In this document: one piece after another, positions 1-9,380 of the stretch
Position numbering within the stretch: position 1 is the first letter of the stretch
Layout: each line of letters begins with the position of its first letter
Origin: Bradyrhizobium embrapense
GTDB taxonomy: Bacteria; Pseudomonadota; Alphaproteobacteria; Rhizobiales; Xanthobacteraceae
NCBI RefSeq assembly: GCF_001189235.2
Contig: NZ_LFIP02000001.1
Location: 1,116,001-1,180,000 of the forward strand
Reading direction: 5' to 3'
DNA: 64,000 bases
Translations under genes and position numbers: made by a program
Notes under the pieces: generated by a model
Seen by the model: the letters and a program-made list of their open reading frames with translations, nothing else
What the model was told of the DNA's origin: nothing
Databases searched by the model: none

Positions 1-45
1 GGTCCGGGTTACAAGATACCGCCGGTGTTGTTCTGGGGTGGATTG

Positions 46-240
46 ATGAAGAAGGACGACGTCACGTGTCCGCGCTGCGGGGCTGGATTCCGGCGCCTTG
101 AGCTGACATCCGGATCGGGTAGCAAGGGCGAGTATCGCTGCCCGGTCTGCGAGACGACGCTCGAGCAGTTCGGCGGTGACAAGCTCGTGGCCTACCGCCT
201 GACGATTCAACCCTCGATCCGCGGATTGAAGGCCGGATAG
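46..240 (+). CDS. Small zinc-ribbon protein of unknown function
   Basis: The 64-residue product has two CxxC pairs, CPRC near residue 9 and CPVC near residue 34. This spacing can hold one zinc ion as a ribbon. No other domain is visible and I do not recognise a function. I chose the ATG at 46 because a purine-rich GGGGTGGA lies just upstream; an in-frame GTG at 25 would add seven residues. The gene converges on cobF with a 38-bp gap and is probably not part of the cobalamin pathway. Confidence 0.6.
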   Translation: MKKDDVTCPRCGAGFRRLELTSGSGSKGEYRCPVCETTLEQFGGDKLVAYRLTIQPSIRGLKAG

Positions 241-278
241 CCGTCCTGCTGCGTGGACTGCCGACGCAATCCCGCCGA

Positions 279-1031
279 TCACGAACGCCGCTTCAAGACA
301 TAGCTGTCCATGATCCAGCCGTGCTGCGCACGCGCATTCCGGCGCGCGGCGACAATGCGAGAGCCCACCTCGGCTAACTCACCCGCCATGATGATCTGAT
401 CCGGCATGCCGAGATAGGCGCCCCACCAGATCTTCAAGCCCACAGGATCCAGCGTCTGGAAGGCGGCGCCGCCGTCGAGCATCACGACGATGGTGTCGAC
501 GCCATCAGGCCATCCGCCCTCGCGGAGCCGCCGGCCTGTCGTGACCAGGAACGGCTCGCCAATCTCGTTGAGCGGCAGCGCATGCGCCGCGCACAGCGCC
601 TGGATCGAGGTGATGCCCGGGATCACCTCGATCGACGGCCGCGGATCGAGCCGTTGCGCAATCCGCAGGCTCGAATCGTAAAGCGAGGGATCGCCCCAGA
701 TCAGCAAAGCAACGCGCCCCGCGCCACCGAGATGGCGCGCGATTTCCTGCGACCAGGTTGCGGCGACGGCATCGTGCCAATCGTCGACGCCCTTGCGGTA
801 ATCCTCCTCGCCGGCGTCACGCACCGGCAGGTCGAACTCGGCAATGCGCGTGCGATCATTGTTCAACGCCTCGGCGCAGATCGTTCGGCGCAAGTCGGCG
901 AGATCCGACTTCGCGGTCCCCTTGCGCGGGATCAGGATCAAATCGGCGGCATTGATGGCAGCGATCGCAGCAAGGGTGAGCTGCTGCCTGGGATCACCAC
1001 AACCGATACCGATCAGGGAAAGCGCCAGCAT
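279..1031 (-). CDS. cobF: Precorrin-6A synthase (deacetylating), CobF
   Basis: CobF methylates C-1 of precorrin-5 with S-adenosylmethionine and removes the extruded acetyl unit, giving precorrin-6A in the aerobic corrin pathway. The 250-residue product has the tetrapyrrole methylase fold: an N-terminal GIGCGDP glycine-rich loop, IWGDPSLYDS near residue 110 and a PGITS segment. The start at 1031 places the family N-terminus (MLALSLIGIG) first; the longer open frame adds 59 arginine- and serine-rich residues unlike the family. It is the last gene of the minus-strand cob series, 7 bp after cobA. Confidence 0.93.
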   Translation of the reverse strand: MLALSLIGIGCGDPRQQLTLAAIAAINAADLILIPRKGTAKSDLADLRRTICAEALNNDRTRIAEFDLPVRDAGEEDYRKGVDDWHDAVAATWSQEIARHLGGAGRVALLIWGDPSLYDSSLRIAQRLDPRPSIEVIPGITSIQALCAAHALPLNEIGEPFLVTTGRRLREGGWPDGVDTIVVMLDGGAAFQTLDPVGLKIWWGAYLGMPDQIIMAGELAEVGSRIVAARRNARAQHGWIMDSYVLKRRS

Positions 1032-1038
1032 GGCCGTA

Positions 1039-1767
1039 TCAACCTTGCTCCGGCGCCAGCGCGCCGAACAGGATGACCGCCGCCGCGGTGGCGGCGCCTG
1101 CATGCGCGAGCCGTTCGGCCAGCTCTGCGATCGTGGTGCGGACGATCCGCTCTTCGGTGTGGCCGAGCGACTCCGCGAGCAGCGCAGGCGTGTCGGGAGA
1201 AAGGCCATGCGCGATCAGCCTCGCGGTCAGCGCCGGAAAGGTGCGCCGGCCCATATAGACGACGGTGGTGGCCTCGGGATCGGTCAGCGCCGCCCAATTC
1301 AAATCCGCGGGCAACTCGCCGGTGACGTCGGCGCCGGTCACGAACTGGACCCGGCGCGCGGTCAGCCGTCGCGTCAGCGGAATGCCGGCCTGCGCCGCCG
1401 CGACCGAGGCCGAGGTTACGCCGGGAATGATCTCGTAGCCGATGCCGGCCGCGCGCAGCGCTTCGATCTCCTCTTCGAGCCGTCCAAAGATGCCGGCATC
1501 GCCTGACTTCAGCCGCACCACCCGCACGCCGGTCGCGGCATAGTCGACCAGCAGCCGGCTGACATGATGCTGCTTCGCCGAGAGGCGGCCGGCGCGCTTG
1601 CCGACCGCGACGAGATTGGCGCCAGCGCGCGCGAGATCGAGGATCGCGCCCGAGGCGAGATCATCATAGAGCACCACGTCGGCCTCGCGCAGCCGCGCGG
1701 CTCCCTTCATGGTCAGGAGCTCGGGATCGCCGGGGCCAGCCGAGACGAAGGAGACGAATCCGCTCAT
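1039..1767 (-). CDS. cobA: Uroporphyrinogen-III C-methyltransferase, CobA
   Basis: This SAM-dependent enzyme methylates uroporphyrinogen III at C-2 and C-7 to make precorrin-2, the entry to corrins and siroheme. The 242-residue protein shows AGPGDPELLT at the N-terminus, VVRLKSGDAGIFGR near residue 80 and PGVTSASVAAAQAGIPLT, all hallmarks of stand-alone SUMT. There is no CysG-type dehydrogenase/chelatase domain. The chosen ATG at 1767 overlaps the cobB stop by 4 bp, which suggests translational coupling. Confidence 0.94.
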   Translation of the reverse strand: MSGFVSFVSAGPGDPELLTMKGAARLREADVVLYDDLASGAILDLARAGANLVAVGKRAGRLSAKQHHVSRLLVDYAATGVRVVRLKSGDAGIFGRLEEEIEALRAAGIGYEIIPGVTSASVAAAQAGIPLTRRLTARRVQFVTGADVTGELPADLNWAALTDPEATTVVYMGRRTFPALTARLIAHGLSPDTPALLAESLGHTEERIVRTTIAELAERLAHAGAATAAAVILFGALAPEQG

Positions 1768-3074
1768 CGGTCCTCCGCAATCAGATGGAAGAACGTACCC
1801 GTGGCGTTGCCGCGCCACGATCCGGTTTCGGCTACGATCGCGCCGGTCGCATCGCGCACCACCGCAAGCGGCGTGTCCGGCTGCGCGACGATCGTCGAAT
1901 AGTGAAATTCGTGGCCGCGCAAGCGTGCGCCGGGACCGTGCCCGGGCATCGCAGTGGCGAGCTCAGCGAGCCGGTAGCCGAGATGCATGCGCCGCTTGGC
2001 ATAGCTGGTCTCGAGGCCGAGCAATCCGGCCATCGCGTGACGCACGCCGTCTGCATCGGTCAACGCGGCGCCCAGCACCATGTAGCCGCCGCACTCACCG
2101 TGCACCGGCTTCATCTCCGCAAAGGCGCGCAACTGGCCAAGAAATCGCGTGTTGGAAGCAAGCCGCGCCGCATGCAGTTCGGGATAGCCGCCGGGCAGCC
2201 AGCACACATCGGCGTTCGCCTCGGGGCCCTCGTCGGCAAGCGGCGAGAACGTCACGATCTCGGCGCCGGCCGCACGCCAGGCCTCGAGCATGTGCGGATA
2301 GACGAAAGAGAACGCGGCGTCGCGCGCGAGCGCGATGCGCTGGCCGGGCGGCGTGATGTCGAGGCTGCGCGCGGCCGATTGCGGCGACCAGTCGCGCACC
2401 GATCGCAACACCGCGTCGAGATCGACATGCTCGGCGACGAAGCGTGCGGCCTCGTCAATCAGACCGTCGATCTGAACCTGCTCTTCCGCCTGCACCAGGC
2501 CGAGATGACGCTTCGGCAACGCGATCTCCGCGTGCCGGGGCAGCGCACCCAGCACCGCAATGCCAGCGTCCGCCATGGCGCTGCGCACCAGTGCTTCGTG
2601 CCGCGGGCTGGCGACACGGTTGAGAACGACACCGGCAAGCCGCACGCCGGCGCGGAAGTCGCGCAATCCCGCCGCAACCGCCGCGGCGGTCTGCGCCTGG
2701 CCCGAGGGATCGATCACCAGCAGCACGGGCCATCCCATCATCTCGGCGATATCGGCGGTGGCACCGGTGCCCGAGACGCCGCGCGTTGCGACGCCGTCGA
2801 ACAGTCCCATCGAGCCTTCGGCCAGCACCAGATCCGCCTCCGCGCCACGGCTTGCCAGATGCGCGATCGCCTCGCCCGACATCGCCCAGCTGTCGATGTT
2901 GACGGACGCGCGTCCGGTCGCGACGGCGTGAAAGGCGGGATCGATATAGTCCGGTCCGCTCTTCAGGCATTGCACCTTCAGCCCGCGATTGCGCCAGGCG
3001 CGCGCCAGCGCCAGGGTTAGCGTCGTCTTGCCGACCCCGGATGCAGGTGCAGAGATCACGAGCCCCGCGGTCAT
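1764..3074 (-). CDS. cobB: Hydrogenobyrinic acid a,c-diamide synthase, CobB
   Basis: CobB amidates the a and c carboxylates of hydrogenobyrinic acid using ATP and glutamine, making the substrate for cobalt insertion by CobNST. The 436 residues begin with a dethiobiotin-synthetase-like P-loop (ASGVGKTT, residues 10-17). The C-terminal half carries a class I glutamine amidotransferase domain with the nucleophile cysteine in [11 protein letters not shown]. The length is normal. It overlaps both cobM and cobA by 4 bp. Confidence 0.94.
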   Translation of the reverse strand: MTAGLVISAPASGVGKTTLTLALARAWRNRGLKVQCLKSGPDYIDPAFHAVATGRASVNIDSWAMSGEAIAHLASRGAEADLVLAEGSMGLFDGVATRGVSGTGATADIAEMMGWPVLLVIDPSGQAQTAAAVAAGLRDFRAGVRLAGVVLNRVASPRHEALVRSAMADAGIAVLGALPRHAEIALPKRHLGLVQAEEQVQIDGLIDEAARFVAEHVDLDAVLRSVRDWSPQSAARSLDITPPGQRIALARDAAFSFVYPHMLEAWRAAGAEIVTFSPLADEGPEANADVCWLPGGYPELHAARLASNTRFLGQLRAFAEMKPVHGECGGYMVLGAALTDADGVRHAMAGLLGLETSYAKRRMHLGYRLAELATAMPGHGPGARLRGHEFHYSTIVAQPDTPLAVVRDATGAIVAETGSWRGNATGTFFHLIAEDR

Positions 3075-3856
3075 CGCGATGTTTCCGGAAAGCGCGGCTC
3101 GGGCCCCACCGGCCGGTAGCGGCGGTCATAGTCGGCCGCATAAAGGCGACTCTCGGCGAATTCGCCGGCGCCGAGCGTCTTGCCGACCAGTATCAGCGCG
3201 GTGCGTTCGAGCTCGGGGCCGAGCGCGGCATCGAGGCTCGCAAGCGTGGCGCGCACGATGCGCTGGTCCGGCCAGCTCGCGCGCCAGACGATCGCCACCG
3301 GACAATCCGCACCATAATGTGGCGTCAGCTCGGCGATAACCTTGTCCAGCAGATGGATCGACAGATGGATCGCGAGCACCGCGCCGGTCGCGGCAAACGC
3401 CGCGAGCGTCTCGCCGTCGGGCATCGCGCTCGCCCTGCCCGGCGTGCGCGTCAGCACCACCGATTGCGCAAGGCCTGGCAGCGTCAGCTCGGATTCCAGC
3501 GCCGCCGCCGCCGCCGAAAACGCCGGCACGCCGGGCGTGACCGAATATGGAATCTCCAACACGCGCAACCGGCGCAGCTGCTCCCCCATTGCCGACCAGA
3601 TCGAGAGATCGCCCGAATGCAGCCGCGCGACGTCCTTTCCTTGCGCATGCGCCGCAGCGATCTCGGCGATGATCTCGTCGAGCGACATCGATGCCGTGTT
3701 GACGATGCGCGCATCCTTCGGGCAATGCGCCAACACGCCCGCGGGGACCAACGATCCGGCGTAGAGGCAGACCGGACAAGAGGCGATGAGATCGCGGCCC
3801 CGCAAGGTCAGGAGATCGGCGGCGCCTGGACCCGCGCCGATGAAATGCACCGTCAT
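3071..3856 (-). CDS. cobM: Precorrin-4 C11-methyltransferase, CobM
   Basis: CobM transfers a methyl group from SAM to C-11 of precorrin-4, giving precorrin-5. The 261-residue sequence starts [17 protein letters not shown], a typical CobM/CbiF opening. It also has [15 protein letters not shown] near residue 80 and [18 protein letters not shown], which fits C11-methylases rather than the other cob methylases nearby. It overlaps cobE and cobB by 4 bp each. Confidence 0.94.
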   Translation of the reverse strand: MTVHFIGAGPGAADLLTLRGRDLIASCPVCLYAGSLVPAGVLAHCPKDARIVNTASMSLDEIIAEIAAAHAQGKDVARLHSGDLSIWSAMGEQLRRLRVLEIPYSVTPGVPAFSAAAAALESELTLPGLAQSVVLTRTPGRASAMPDGETLAAFAATGAVLAIHLSIHLLDKVIAELTPHYGADCPVAIVWRASWPDQRIVRATLASLDAALGPELERTALILVGKTLGAGEFAESRLYAADYDRRYRPVGPEPRFPETSR

Positions 3857-4221
3857 TCGCCGTCTCCTTCTGCGATCGCCGCAGTCGCCGCCCGATCCCG
3901 CGACACGGCCCTGACCGCGATCAAACGTGCACCGTGCCCGGCGGCTGCGACTGCCGCTGCCTCGGCGACCGAGCCCGTTCCAAACCTGGCCTTGACGAGG
4001 TCGGATTGCGTCGCGGTTTGTATCTCAGCCAACATTTCGGCGGGAATGCTCCGGATCGGCAATCCCAGTTCCTGTGCCAACGCTTGCAATGCCACCGCAC
4101 CGGCCTTGTCGCTCACTGTCGCAACCGCCGCAAGGCCGTTGGGCCCGCCGGCGGCGTCGAGCGCTTCGCGCAACGACGCGACACTGGCATTGCTCCTGAA
4201 TCCCAGACCCGCGACCTTCAT
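3853..4221 (-). CDS. cobE: CobE, CbiG C-terminal-like cobalamin biosynthesis protein
   Basis: The 122-residue protein matches the stand-alone C-terminal domain of CbiG. It opens with [13 protein letters not shown] and has [10 protein letters not shown] and [18 protein letters not shown] segments typical of CobE. CobE is known to be needed for aerobic cobalamin synthesis, but its exact chemistry is not settled. The ATG at 4221 overlaps the cobL stop by 4 bp and the gene overlaps cobM by 4 bp. A longer open frame upstream is only a shadow of cobL. Confidence 0.88.
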   Translation of the reverse strand: MKVAGLGFRSNASVASLREALDAAGGPNGLAAVATVSDKAGAVALQALAQELGLPIRSIPAEMLAEIQTATQSDLVKARFGTGSVAEAAAVAAAGHGARLIAVRAVSRDRAATAAIAEGDGE

Positions 4222-5399
4222 CGGACCGCGCTCCATTGCACGATCGGCCGCGCCGCTTTCCACGAGCGATACCGGCCCAGCGGCTCGGCATGTGCGATCT
4301 CCACGCGCATCAGTTCGCCGCCAAGCCGCTGATGCAGATCGGCAAGCAGCGCCTCGGTTTCCAGCGTCACGGCATGCGCGACCAGTCGCGTTCCCGGCGC
4401 GATGCGCGACCAGATCGCATCGAACATATCGGCATCGAGGCCGCCACCGATGAACACGGCGTCGGGCCCTTCGAGGTCCGACAAGATACCCGGCGCCGTG
4501 CCCTCGATCACCGTGATCCGATGTGCCAAGCCGAAGCTCGCCGCGTTGCTGCGGATGTTGGCGGCGCGTTCGCCGCGGGCCTCGACGGCGATCGCCGTCC
4601 CGCCGCAGAGCGCCCATTCGATCGAGATCGAGCCGGAGCCGGCGCCGATGTCCCATAGCCGCTCGCCCGGCCGCGGCGCAAGCGCCGACAGCGCAAGCGT
4701 GCGGATCGGCCGTTTTGTCAGTTGTCCGTCGTGCACGAAGAGTGCCTCGGGAAGACCCGAGCTGCGCGCGATCCCCTGTGCGCCCGCCGCCTCCAGCGCA
4801 ACCGCGACCGGGCTGTCGCTTGAAGCGCCGGCAAAATTGTCGGCGCAATGCTGTTTGATGGATTCGCGCGGGCCGCCAAGTGCGGACAGCGTCCATACTG
4901 ATGACTGCCCCCAGCCGCGCTCGGTGAGCCAGCGCGCGAGATCGGAAGCCGCGTTGCCATCGCGCACCAGGCAGATGATCCGTGCACCACGCGCAAGATG
5001 TGGCAGCAGCCGTTCGAATGGTGCGGCGTGGAGGCCGAGACAGATGACGTTCTCGAGCCGCCAGCCCAACCGTGCCGCCGCCAGCGAGAACGTCGATGGC
5101 GCGGAATGCGCGACCCACTCGCCGGCCTGCAATTTCCCGACAAGGCTGCCGCCGACGCCATGCCAGAACGGATCGCCCGAGGCGAGCACCGCGGTCGGGC
5201 GGCCGCGGCATTCAAGCACGATGTCCGCATCGAACGGCACCGGCCAGGCGCGGCCACGATCGGTGATCCCGGCCAGCGCCAGATGCCGTTCGCCGCCGAA
5301 CACCGTTTCGGCTTCACGAAGCGCCTTTCGGCTTGCGTCGGAGAGGCCGGCGAGGCCATCTTCGCCGATGCCGATGATGGTCAACCACGGATTACCCAT
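4218..5399 (-). CDS. cobL: Precorrin-6Y C5,15-methyltransferase (decarboxylating), CobL
   Basis: CobL methylates precorrin-6B at C-5 and C-15 and decarboxylates the acetate on ring C, giving precorrin-8x. The 393-residue protein is a natural fusion. An N-terminal CbiE-like methylase (WLTIIGIGEDG, then LASGDPFWHGVG near residue 90) precedes a C-terminal CbiT-like Rossmann methylase with the SAM loop DIGAGSGSISIEWA near residue 240. The start codon at 5399 shares two bases with the start of the opposed cobK: both ATGs lie inside the tetranucleotide CATG. Confidence 0.94.
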   Translation of the reverse strand: MGNPWLTIIGIGEDGLAGLSDASRKALREAETVFGGERHLALAGITDRGRAWPVPFDADIVLECRGRPTAVLASGDPFWHGVGGSLVGKLQAGEWVAHSAPSTFSLAAARLGWRLENVICLGLHAAPFERLLPHLARGARIICLVRDGNAASDLARWLTERGWGQSSVWTLSALGGPRESIKQHCADNFAGASSDSPVAVALEAAGAQGIARSSGLPEALFVHDGQLTKRPIRTLALSALAPRPGERLWDIGAGSGSISIEWALCGGTAIAVEARGERAANIRSNAASFGLAHRITVIEGTAPGILSDLEGPDAVFIGGGLDADMFDAIWSRIAPGTRLVAHAVTLETEALLADLHQRLGGELMRVEIAHAEPLGRYRSWKAARPIVQWSAVR

Positions 5400-6147
5400 G
5401 ACGCGCGCCCTGATCCTGGGCGGAACAGCCGACGCCAATTTGCTTGCCGCGACAATCGCAAGCGCGGGCATCGACGCGGTCTATTCCTATGGCGGGCGCA
5501 CCGCCTCTCCCGCCGAACAACCGCTGCCGACCCGGATCGGCGGCTTCGGCGGCGTCGGCGGTCTTGCCGACTATCTGCGTCGCGAGGGCATCACGCATGT
5601 CATCGACGCGACGCATCCGTTCGCCGCCGAGATGAGCCGCAACGCGATCGCCGCGTGCGCGCAAGCCGCAACGCCGCTGCTCGCGCTCGAACGCGCGCCC
5701 TGGAATAGAACATCCGGCGATCGCTGGATCGAGGTAGCGGACGCCGGATCGGCGGTCGCGGCCTTGCCGGAGAGCCGCGCCAACGTGTTCCTCGCGATCG
5801 GCCGCCAGCATATCGCCCCGTTCGGCAGCCGGCCGCAGCATGCCTATACGTTGCGCTTCGTCGACCCGCCCGGAGAAACGCTGCCATTGCCCGATGCCGA
5901 AATCATCGTCTCGCGCGGCCCATTCACGCTCGAGGGCGAGCTCGAAATGATGCGCACGCGCGCGATCGCGTGGATCGTCGCCCGCAATTCCGGCGGAAGT
6001 GGCGCCCGCGCCAAGATCGACGCCGCCCGTACGCTCGGCCTTCCCGTCATCATGATCACGCGGCCGCTGCTGCCCGAGAGGCCGCGGGTTGAACGCGTGC
6101 GCGAGGTGATGGAATGGCTCGGTCATCGGACCTGCCTCGGCGCATAG
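5398..6147 (+). CDS. cobK: Precorrin-6A reductase, CobK
   Basis: CobK uses NADPH to reduce precorrin-6A to precorrin-6B. The 249 residues start MTRALILGGTADANLLA, the family dinucleotide-binding opening, and contain DATHPFAAEMS near residue 75 and a late IVSRGPFT segment. It is the only cob gene in this block read rightward, lying between cobL and cobJ. Its ATG overlaps that of cobL and its last 25 bp overlap the cobJ 3' end. I see no strong ribosome-binding site upstream. The open frame extends about 1 kb upstream, but that part is antisense to cobL. Confidence 0.93.
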   Translation: MTRALILGGTADANLLAATIASAGIDAVYSYGGRTASPAEQPLPTRIGGFGGVGGLADYLRREGITHVIDATHPFAAEMSRNAIAACAQAATPLLALERAPWNRTSGDRWIEVADAGSAVAALPESRANVFLAIGRQHIAPFGSRPQHAYTLRFVDPPGETLPLPDAEIIVSRGPFTLEGELEMMRTRAIAWIVARNSGGSGARAKIDAARTLGLPVIMITRPLLPERPRVERVREVMEWLGHRTCLGA

Positions 6148-6857
6148 ACCCAGCGGCCCACCCGCCGCGTCGTCGAGTTGCAGACGATCACCATCGTCCG
6201 CATATCGGCCATCTCGGGCCGCGCATCGCGCAACAGAACCGTCTCGATCCGCTGCTCGGGCGTGCTGACGGCGCGCGCGAAAATCACGATGCGCTCGCTG
6301 CAGCCCGCCTCTCTCAAGATCGCGAGCGTCCGTGCAAAGCCTTCCGGCCGGCTAGCCGAGCGCGGGTTGTACATCGCGATCGCGAAATCGGCCCCGGCCG
6401 CGAGCCGCAGGCGCTGCTCGATCAGCGGCCAGGGTTTTAGATTGTCGGACAGGTTGATCGCGCAGAAATCATGACCGAGCGGCGCGCCGGCGCTCGCCGC
6501 CGCCGCCAGCATCGCCGTGATGCCGGGCAGCACGCGGATCGGCAGGTCATGCCATTGCGGCACGCTTTCCAGCGCTTCAAACACGGCGGACGCCATCGCG
6601 AACACGCCGGGGTCGCCGGACGACACCACGACGACGTGCCGGCCCTCTGACGCCAGCCGCAGTGCCTCACCAGCGCGCTGCAGCTCGACGCGATTGTCCG
6701 AGGGATGCAGCGTCAACCCGTCGCGTGGCGGCACCCGCGTAACGTACGGCGCATAGCCCACGATGTCGGTCGCATTTCCGAGCGCTGCGGAGACCTCCGG
6801 GGTGATCAGCGCCTCGTCGCCCGGCCCCAGTCCCGCAATGGTCAGCGTGCCGGTCAT
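6123..6857 (-). CDS. cobJ: Precorrin-3B C17-methyltransferase, CobJ
   Basis: CobJ methylates C-17 of precorrin-3B and drives ring contraction to precorrin-4. The 244-residue product has AGLGPGDEALITPE at the start, VVSSGDPGVFAMAS near residue 80 and the diagnostic MYNPRSASRPEGF near residue 163. The chosen ATG at 6857 overlaps the cobI stop by 4 bp. The longer open frame reads into cobI in another frame and is not coding. Confidence 0.94.
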   Translation of the reverse strand: MTGTLTIAGLGPGDEALITPEVSAALGNATDIVGYAPYVTRVPPRDGLTLHPSDNRVELQRAGEALRLASEGRHVVVVSSGDPGVFAMASAVFEALESVPQWHDLPIRVLPGITAMLAAAASAGAPLGHDFCAINLSDNLKPWPLIEQRLRLAAGADFAIAMYNPRSASRPEGFARTLAILREAGCSERIVIFARAVSTPEQRIETVLLRDARPEMADMRTMVIVCNSTTRRVGRWVYAPRQVR

Positions 6858-7585
6858 GGCACCGCCTCCCTGCGCCGGCCCTGCCCGTGCACCAGCACGA
6901 TCGCGAAATACGGAGCGTCGGCCTCGGCGAGATCGGCGAGCCGGGCGACGCGCTGATCGGGCATGGTGCCGCGCTCGACGAGCCATGCATCGCCGAGACG
7001 GCCCGCAGCCGCGAGTGCGCGACGGATTTTTGTCAGATTGCGGCCGGTCTTCATCACGACCAGCGCGTCGGAGTTCTGCATCCGCTGTACGAGCTCGGCC
7101 TCGGGCAGCGTGCCCATCAGCACCATGGTGACATCGTCGGCAAGCGCGATCGGCCGGCCGACCGCATTCCAGCAACCGACCATGCCGGGAATGCCGGCGA
7201 CCACCTCGATCTCGATCCGACCCTGCAGGCGGGCATGCAGGTGCATGAACGAACCGTAGAAATAGGGATCGCCCTCGCAGAGCACGACGATGTCGACGGC
7301 GCGCGCAAGCCGCGCCAGCCGCTCGGTCCATTCGTCATAGAACCCGGCCAGCAGACGCGCATAGTCCGGACTGTCGAAGGCAATCTCCGTGGTGACCGGA
7401 TATTCCATCGGATATTCGCTGACGCCGGCGGCGAGCATGCCTTCAACAATGCGGCGCGCCTGGCCGAGCTGCCCCCTCTTGCGAAAATAGGCGACGTGCT
7501 TGGCGGCGCGCACCACGCGATCGGCGCGCACGCTCATCAAATCCGGATCGCCTGGGCCGAGCCCGCAGCAGATGATGCGCCCCAT
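6854..7585 (-). CDS. cobI: Precorrin-2 C20-methyltransferase, CobI
   Basis: CobI methylates C-20 of precorrin-2, giving precorrin-3A, the first committed corrin step. The 243 residues contain CGLGPGDPDLMSVRA, LCEGDPYFYGSFMHL near residue 105 and VVAGIPGMVGCWNAVG, the usual CobI/CbiL pattern. It is 2 bp downstream of cobH and overlaps cobJ by 4 bp, so it very likely shares one transcript with them. Confidence 0.94.
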   Translation of the reverse strand: MGRIICCGLGPGDPDLMSVRADRVVRAAKHVAYFRKRGQLGQARRIVEGMLAAGVSEYPMEYPVTTEIAFDSPDYARLLAGFYDEWTERLARLARAVDIVVLCEGDPYFYGSFMHLHARLQGRIEIEVVAGIPGMVGCWNAVGRPIALADDVTMVLMGTLPEAELVQRMQNSDALVVMKTGRNLTKIRRALAAAGRLGDAWLVERGTMPDQRVARLADLAEADAPYFAIVLVHGQGRRREAVP

Positions 7586-7587
7586 CG

Positions 7588-8220
7588 CTATTCGCTCCGG
7601 CTCGCCAGCGCGTTGACGGCGGCGACCGTGATCGCCGAACCGCCGAGACGCCCCTCGACCGTCAGCGCCGGCACCGGCGGCGCAGCCATCAATGCCGCTT
7701 TCGACTCGGCCGCACCGACGAAGCCGACCGGACAGCCGATGATCGCCGCCGGCCGCGGGCAATCGGAGTGCTCAAGCATGTTGAGCAAATGAAACAGCGC
7801 CGTCGGCGCGTTGCCGATCGCGACGATGGCCCCAGCCAGATGCGGCCGCCACAGTTCGAGCGCTGCCGCGGAGCGCGTATTCCGCATCGATTGCGCCAGT
7901 GCCGGAATCTGGGGATCGCCGAGCGTGCAGATCACGGCGTTGCCGGCCGGCAGCCGTGCACGCGTGATGCCCTCCGACACCATGCGAGCGTCGCAAAGGA
8001 TCGGCGCGCCCGCCTGCAAGGCGGCGCGCGCACATGCGGCCATGCCGGGCGTGAAGCGGACATGCGCTTCGAGACCCACCATGCCCGCAGCATGGATCAT
8101 GCGCACGACCACCGGCTCCTCGTCGGGCGTAAACCGGGCGAGATCGGCCTCCGACCGGATCGTCGCAAAGGACTGACGATAGATCGCCGCACCATCGGTC
8201 TCATAGACGTGCGGCATCAA
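7588..8220 (-). CDS. cobH: Precorrin-8X methylmutase, CobH
   Basis: CobH moves the methyl group from C-11 to C-12 of precorrin-8x, giving hydrogenobyrinic acid. The 210-residue protein has the family histidine in VVRMIHAAGMVGLEAHV (about residue 43), then CDARMVSEGITR and AIIGCPVGFVGAAESK. Two ATGs occur in tandem at 8220 and 8217; the first overlaps the cobG stop by 4 bp and is preferred. The length matches the family. Confidence 0.94.
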   Translation of the reverse strand: MMPHVYETDGAAIYRQSFATIRSEADLARFTPDEEPVVVRMIHAAGMVGLEAHVRFTPGMAACARAALQAGAPILCDARMVSEGITRARLPAGNAVICTLGDPQIPALAQSMRNTRSAAALELWRPHLAGAIVAIGNAPTALFHLLNMLEHSDCPRPAAIIGCPVGFVGAAESKAALMAAPPVPALTVEGRLGGSAITVAAVNALASRSE

Positions 8221-9380
8221 TGGCCTCCCATCAACACGGCGGAATTTGCAACGAGGTACGAAGCGGTCAAGCCTCGCAAGACCGGCGCATCCCGCGTGGT
8301 GCCATGACGGATCAGGTCAAAGCCCTCGCATGACGCAACGAGGGTGACGTCAGCCGAACCGGACTGGGCACAGCCCTTGGCGCAGCCGGACACATGAAGC
8401 CGGGCATCGGCCGGGACAGAAGATGTGAGCACGGACGCCAGTGCGCGCGTATCGGCATGCGCCTCACGACAGCGCGGTGCGCCGCTGCAAGCGATCACGC
8501 GGAGTACGGGATCATTGGGATCAGTGACGAGGTCCGTTCCAAAGGGCATCTCATGCATCCCCTCAGCCAGCACCATCCGCCACGGCGTCATGCGGAAAGC
8601 CTGCGCGCAACCGGCGAGATGGCCGAGTGTCTGCTGCGTCAGTTGTCCGAAGGCCACGCCAACCATCGCACCGGTCGGATAGAGCCCGGGCACAGGGTCC
8701 GCCGATTGGGTTATGGGCTCGGCGTCGCCGCGAAGCGACTGCGGCAAGCTCGCACCGCCGGCGAGGTGAGCCGCCATTCGTCGCTTCTCGCCCCTGGCTC
8801 CGCCGGAGACGACGAACCATTCCGCCAGCGACAGTGCGATCTGCACGGCCTCGCTGCGCGCGACGGAAAGCCCGAATTGTGCGCCATCGGCCCGCACCAG
8901 CAGCCCGCCATTGCGACCGCGCTCGATCCGGACATCCGCCGACGCGCCGGCGAGCACGCGCTCGCTGCCATCGTCGATCGCAAATCCGAACTTGGTCGGA
9001 AGATCGAGCGACACGCCGGCGAGCGTCCGCTCGAGTTCGGCTGCGAGCGGGCGCGTGTCGTCTCCGGCACTCCAGAAGGGCGTCACCAGAATGTTGCGCT
9101 GCGCCTCAGTTTCCGAATCCGGGTCCAGCAAGCCGAACTCGGCGAGCCCGCCGATCAGAGCCGGATAACCCTCATCGTCGACGCCGCGGATCTGGAGATT
9201 GGCGCGACTGGTCAGATCGATCAGGCCGTTGCCGTATCGCGCCGCTAGCTCGGCGATCCCCGCCGCCTGCGCGGCATCCAGCCGTCCGCCGCGCGGACGG
9301 ATGCGCACCACGAGGCCATCGCCCGACTGCATCGGCCGGAGCGCGCCGGGACACCAGCCCTTGATCGCGATCGCGCTCAT
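8217..9380 (-). CDS. cobG: Precorrin-3B synthase, CobG
   Basis: CobG is the oxygen-dependent enzyme that hydroxylates precorrin-3A at C-20 and forms the gamma-lactone of precorrin-3B. Its presence marks the aerobic pathway. The 387 residues are built like sulfite/nitrite reductases: ferredoxin-like repeats and, late in the protein, a CSGAPRC (C-x5-C) and a GCAKGC (C-x3-C) set that ligate a 4Fe-4S centre. The ATG at 9380 overlaps the cobN stop by 4 bp. Confidence 0.93.
   Translation of the reverse strand: MSAIAIKGWCPGALRPMQSGDGLVVRIRPRGGRLDAAQAAGIAELAARYGNGLIDLTSRANLQIRGVDDEGYPALIGGLAEFGLLDPDSETEAQRNILVTPFWSAGDDTRPLAAELERTLAGVSLDLPTKFGFAIDDGSERVLAGASADVRIERGRNGGLLVRADGAQFGLSVARSEAVQIALSLAEWFVVSGGARGEKRRMAAHLAGGASLPQSLRGDAEPITQSADPVPGLYPTGAMVGVAFGQLTQQTLGHLAGCAQAFRMTPWRMVLAEGMHEMPFGTDLVTDPNDPVLRVIACSGAPRCREAHADTRALASVLTSSVPADARLHVSGCAKGCAQSGSADVTLVASCEGFDLIRHGTTRDAPVLRGLTASYLVANSAVLMGGH

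Noticed and set aside
4402..5397. A 332-codon extension upstream of cobK
   Set aside because: It runs antisense through cobL and lacks family similarity; CobK proteins start with the dinucleotide-binding strand found at 5398.
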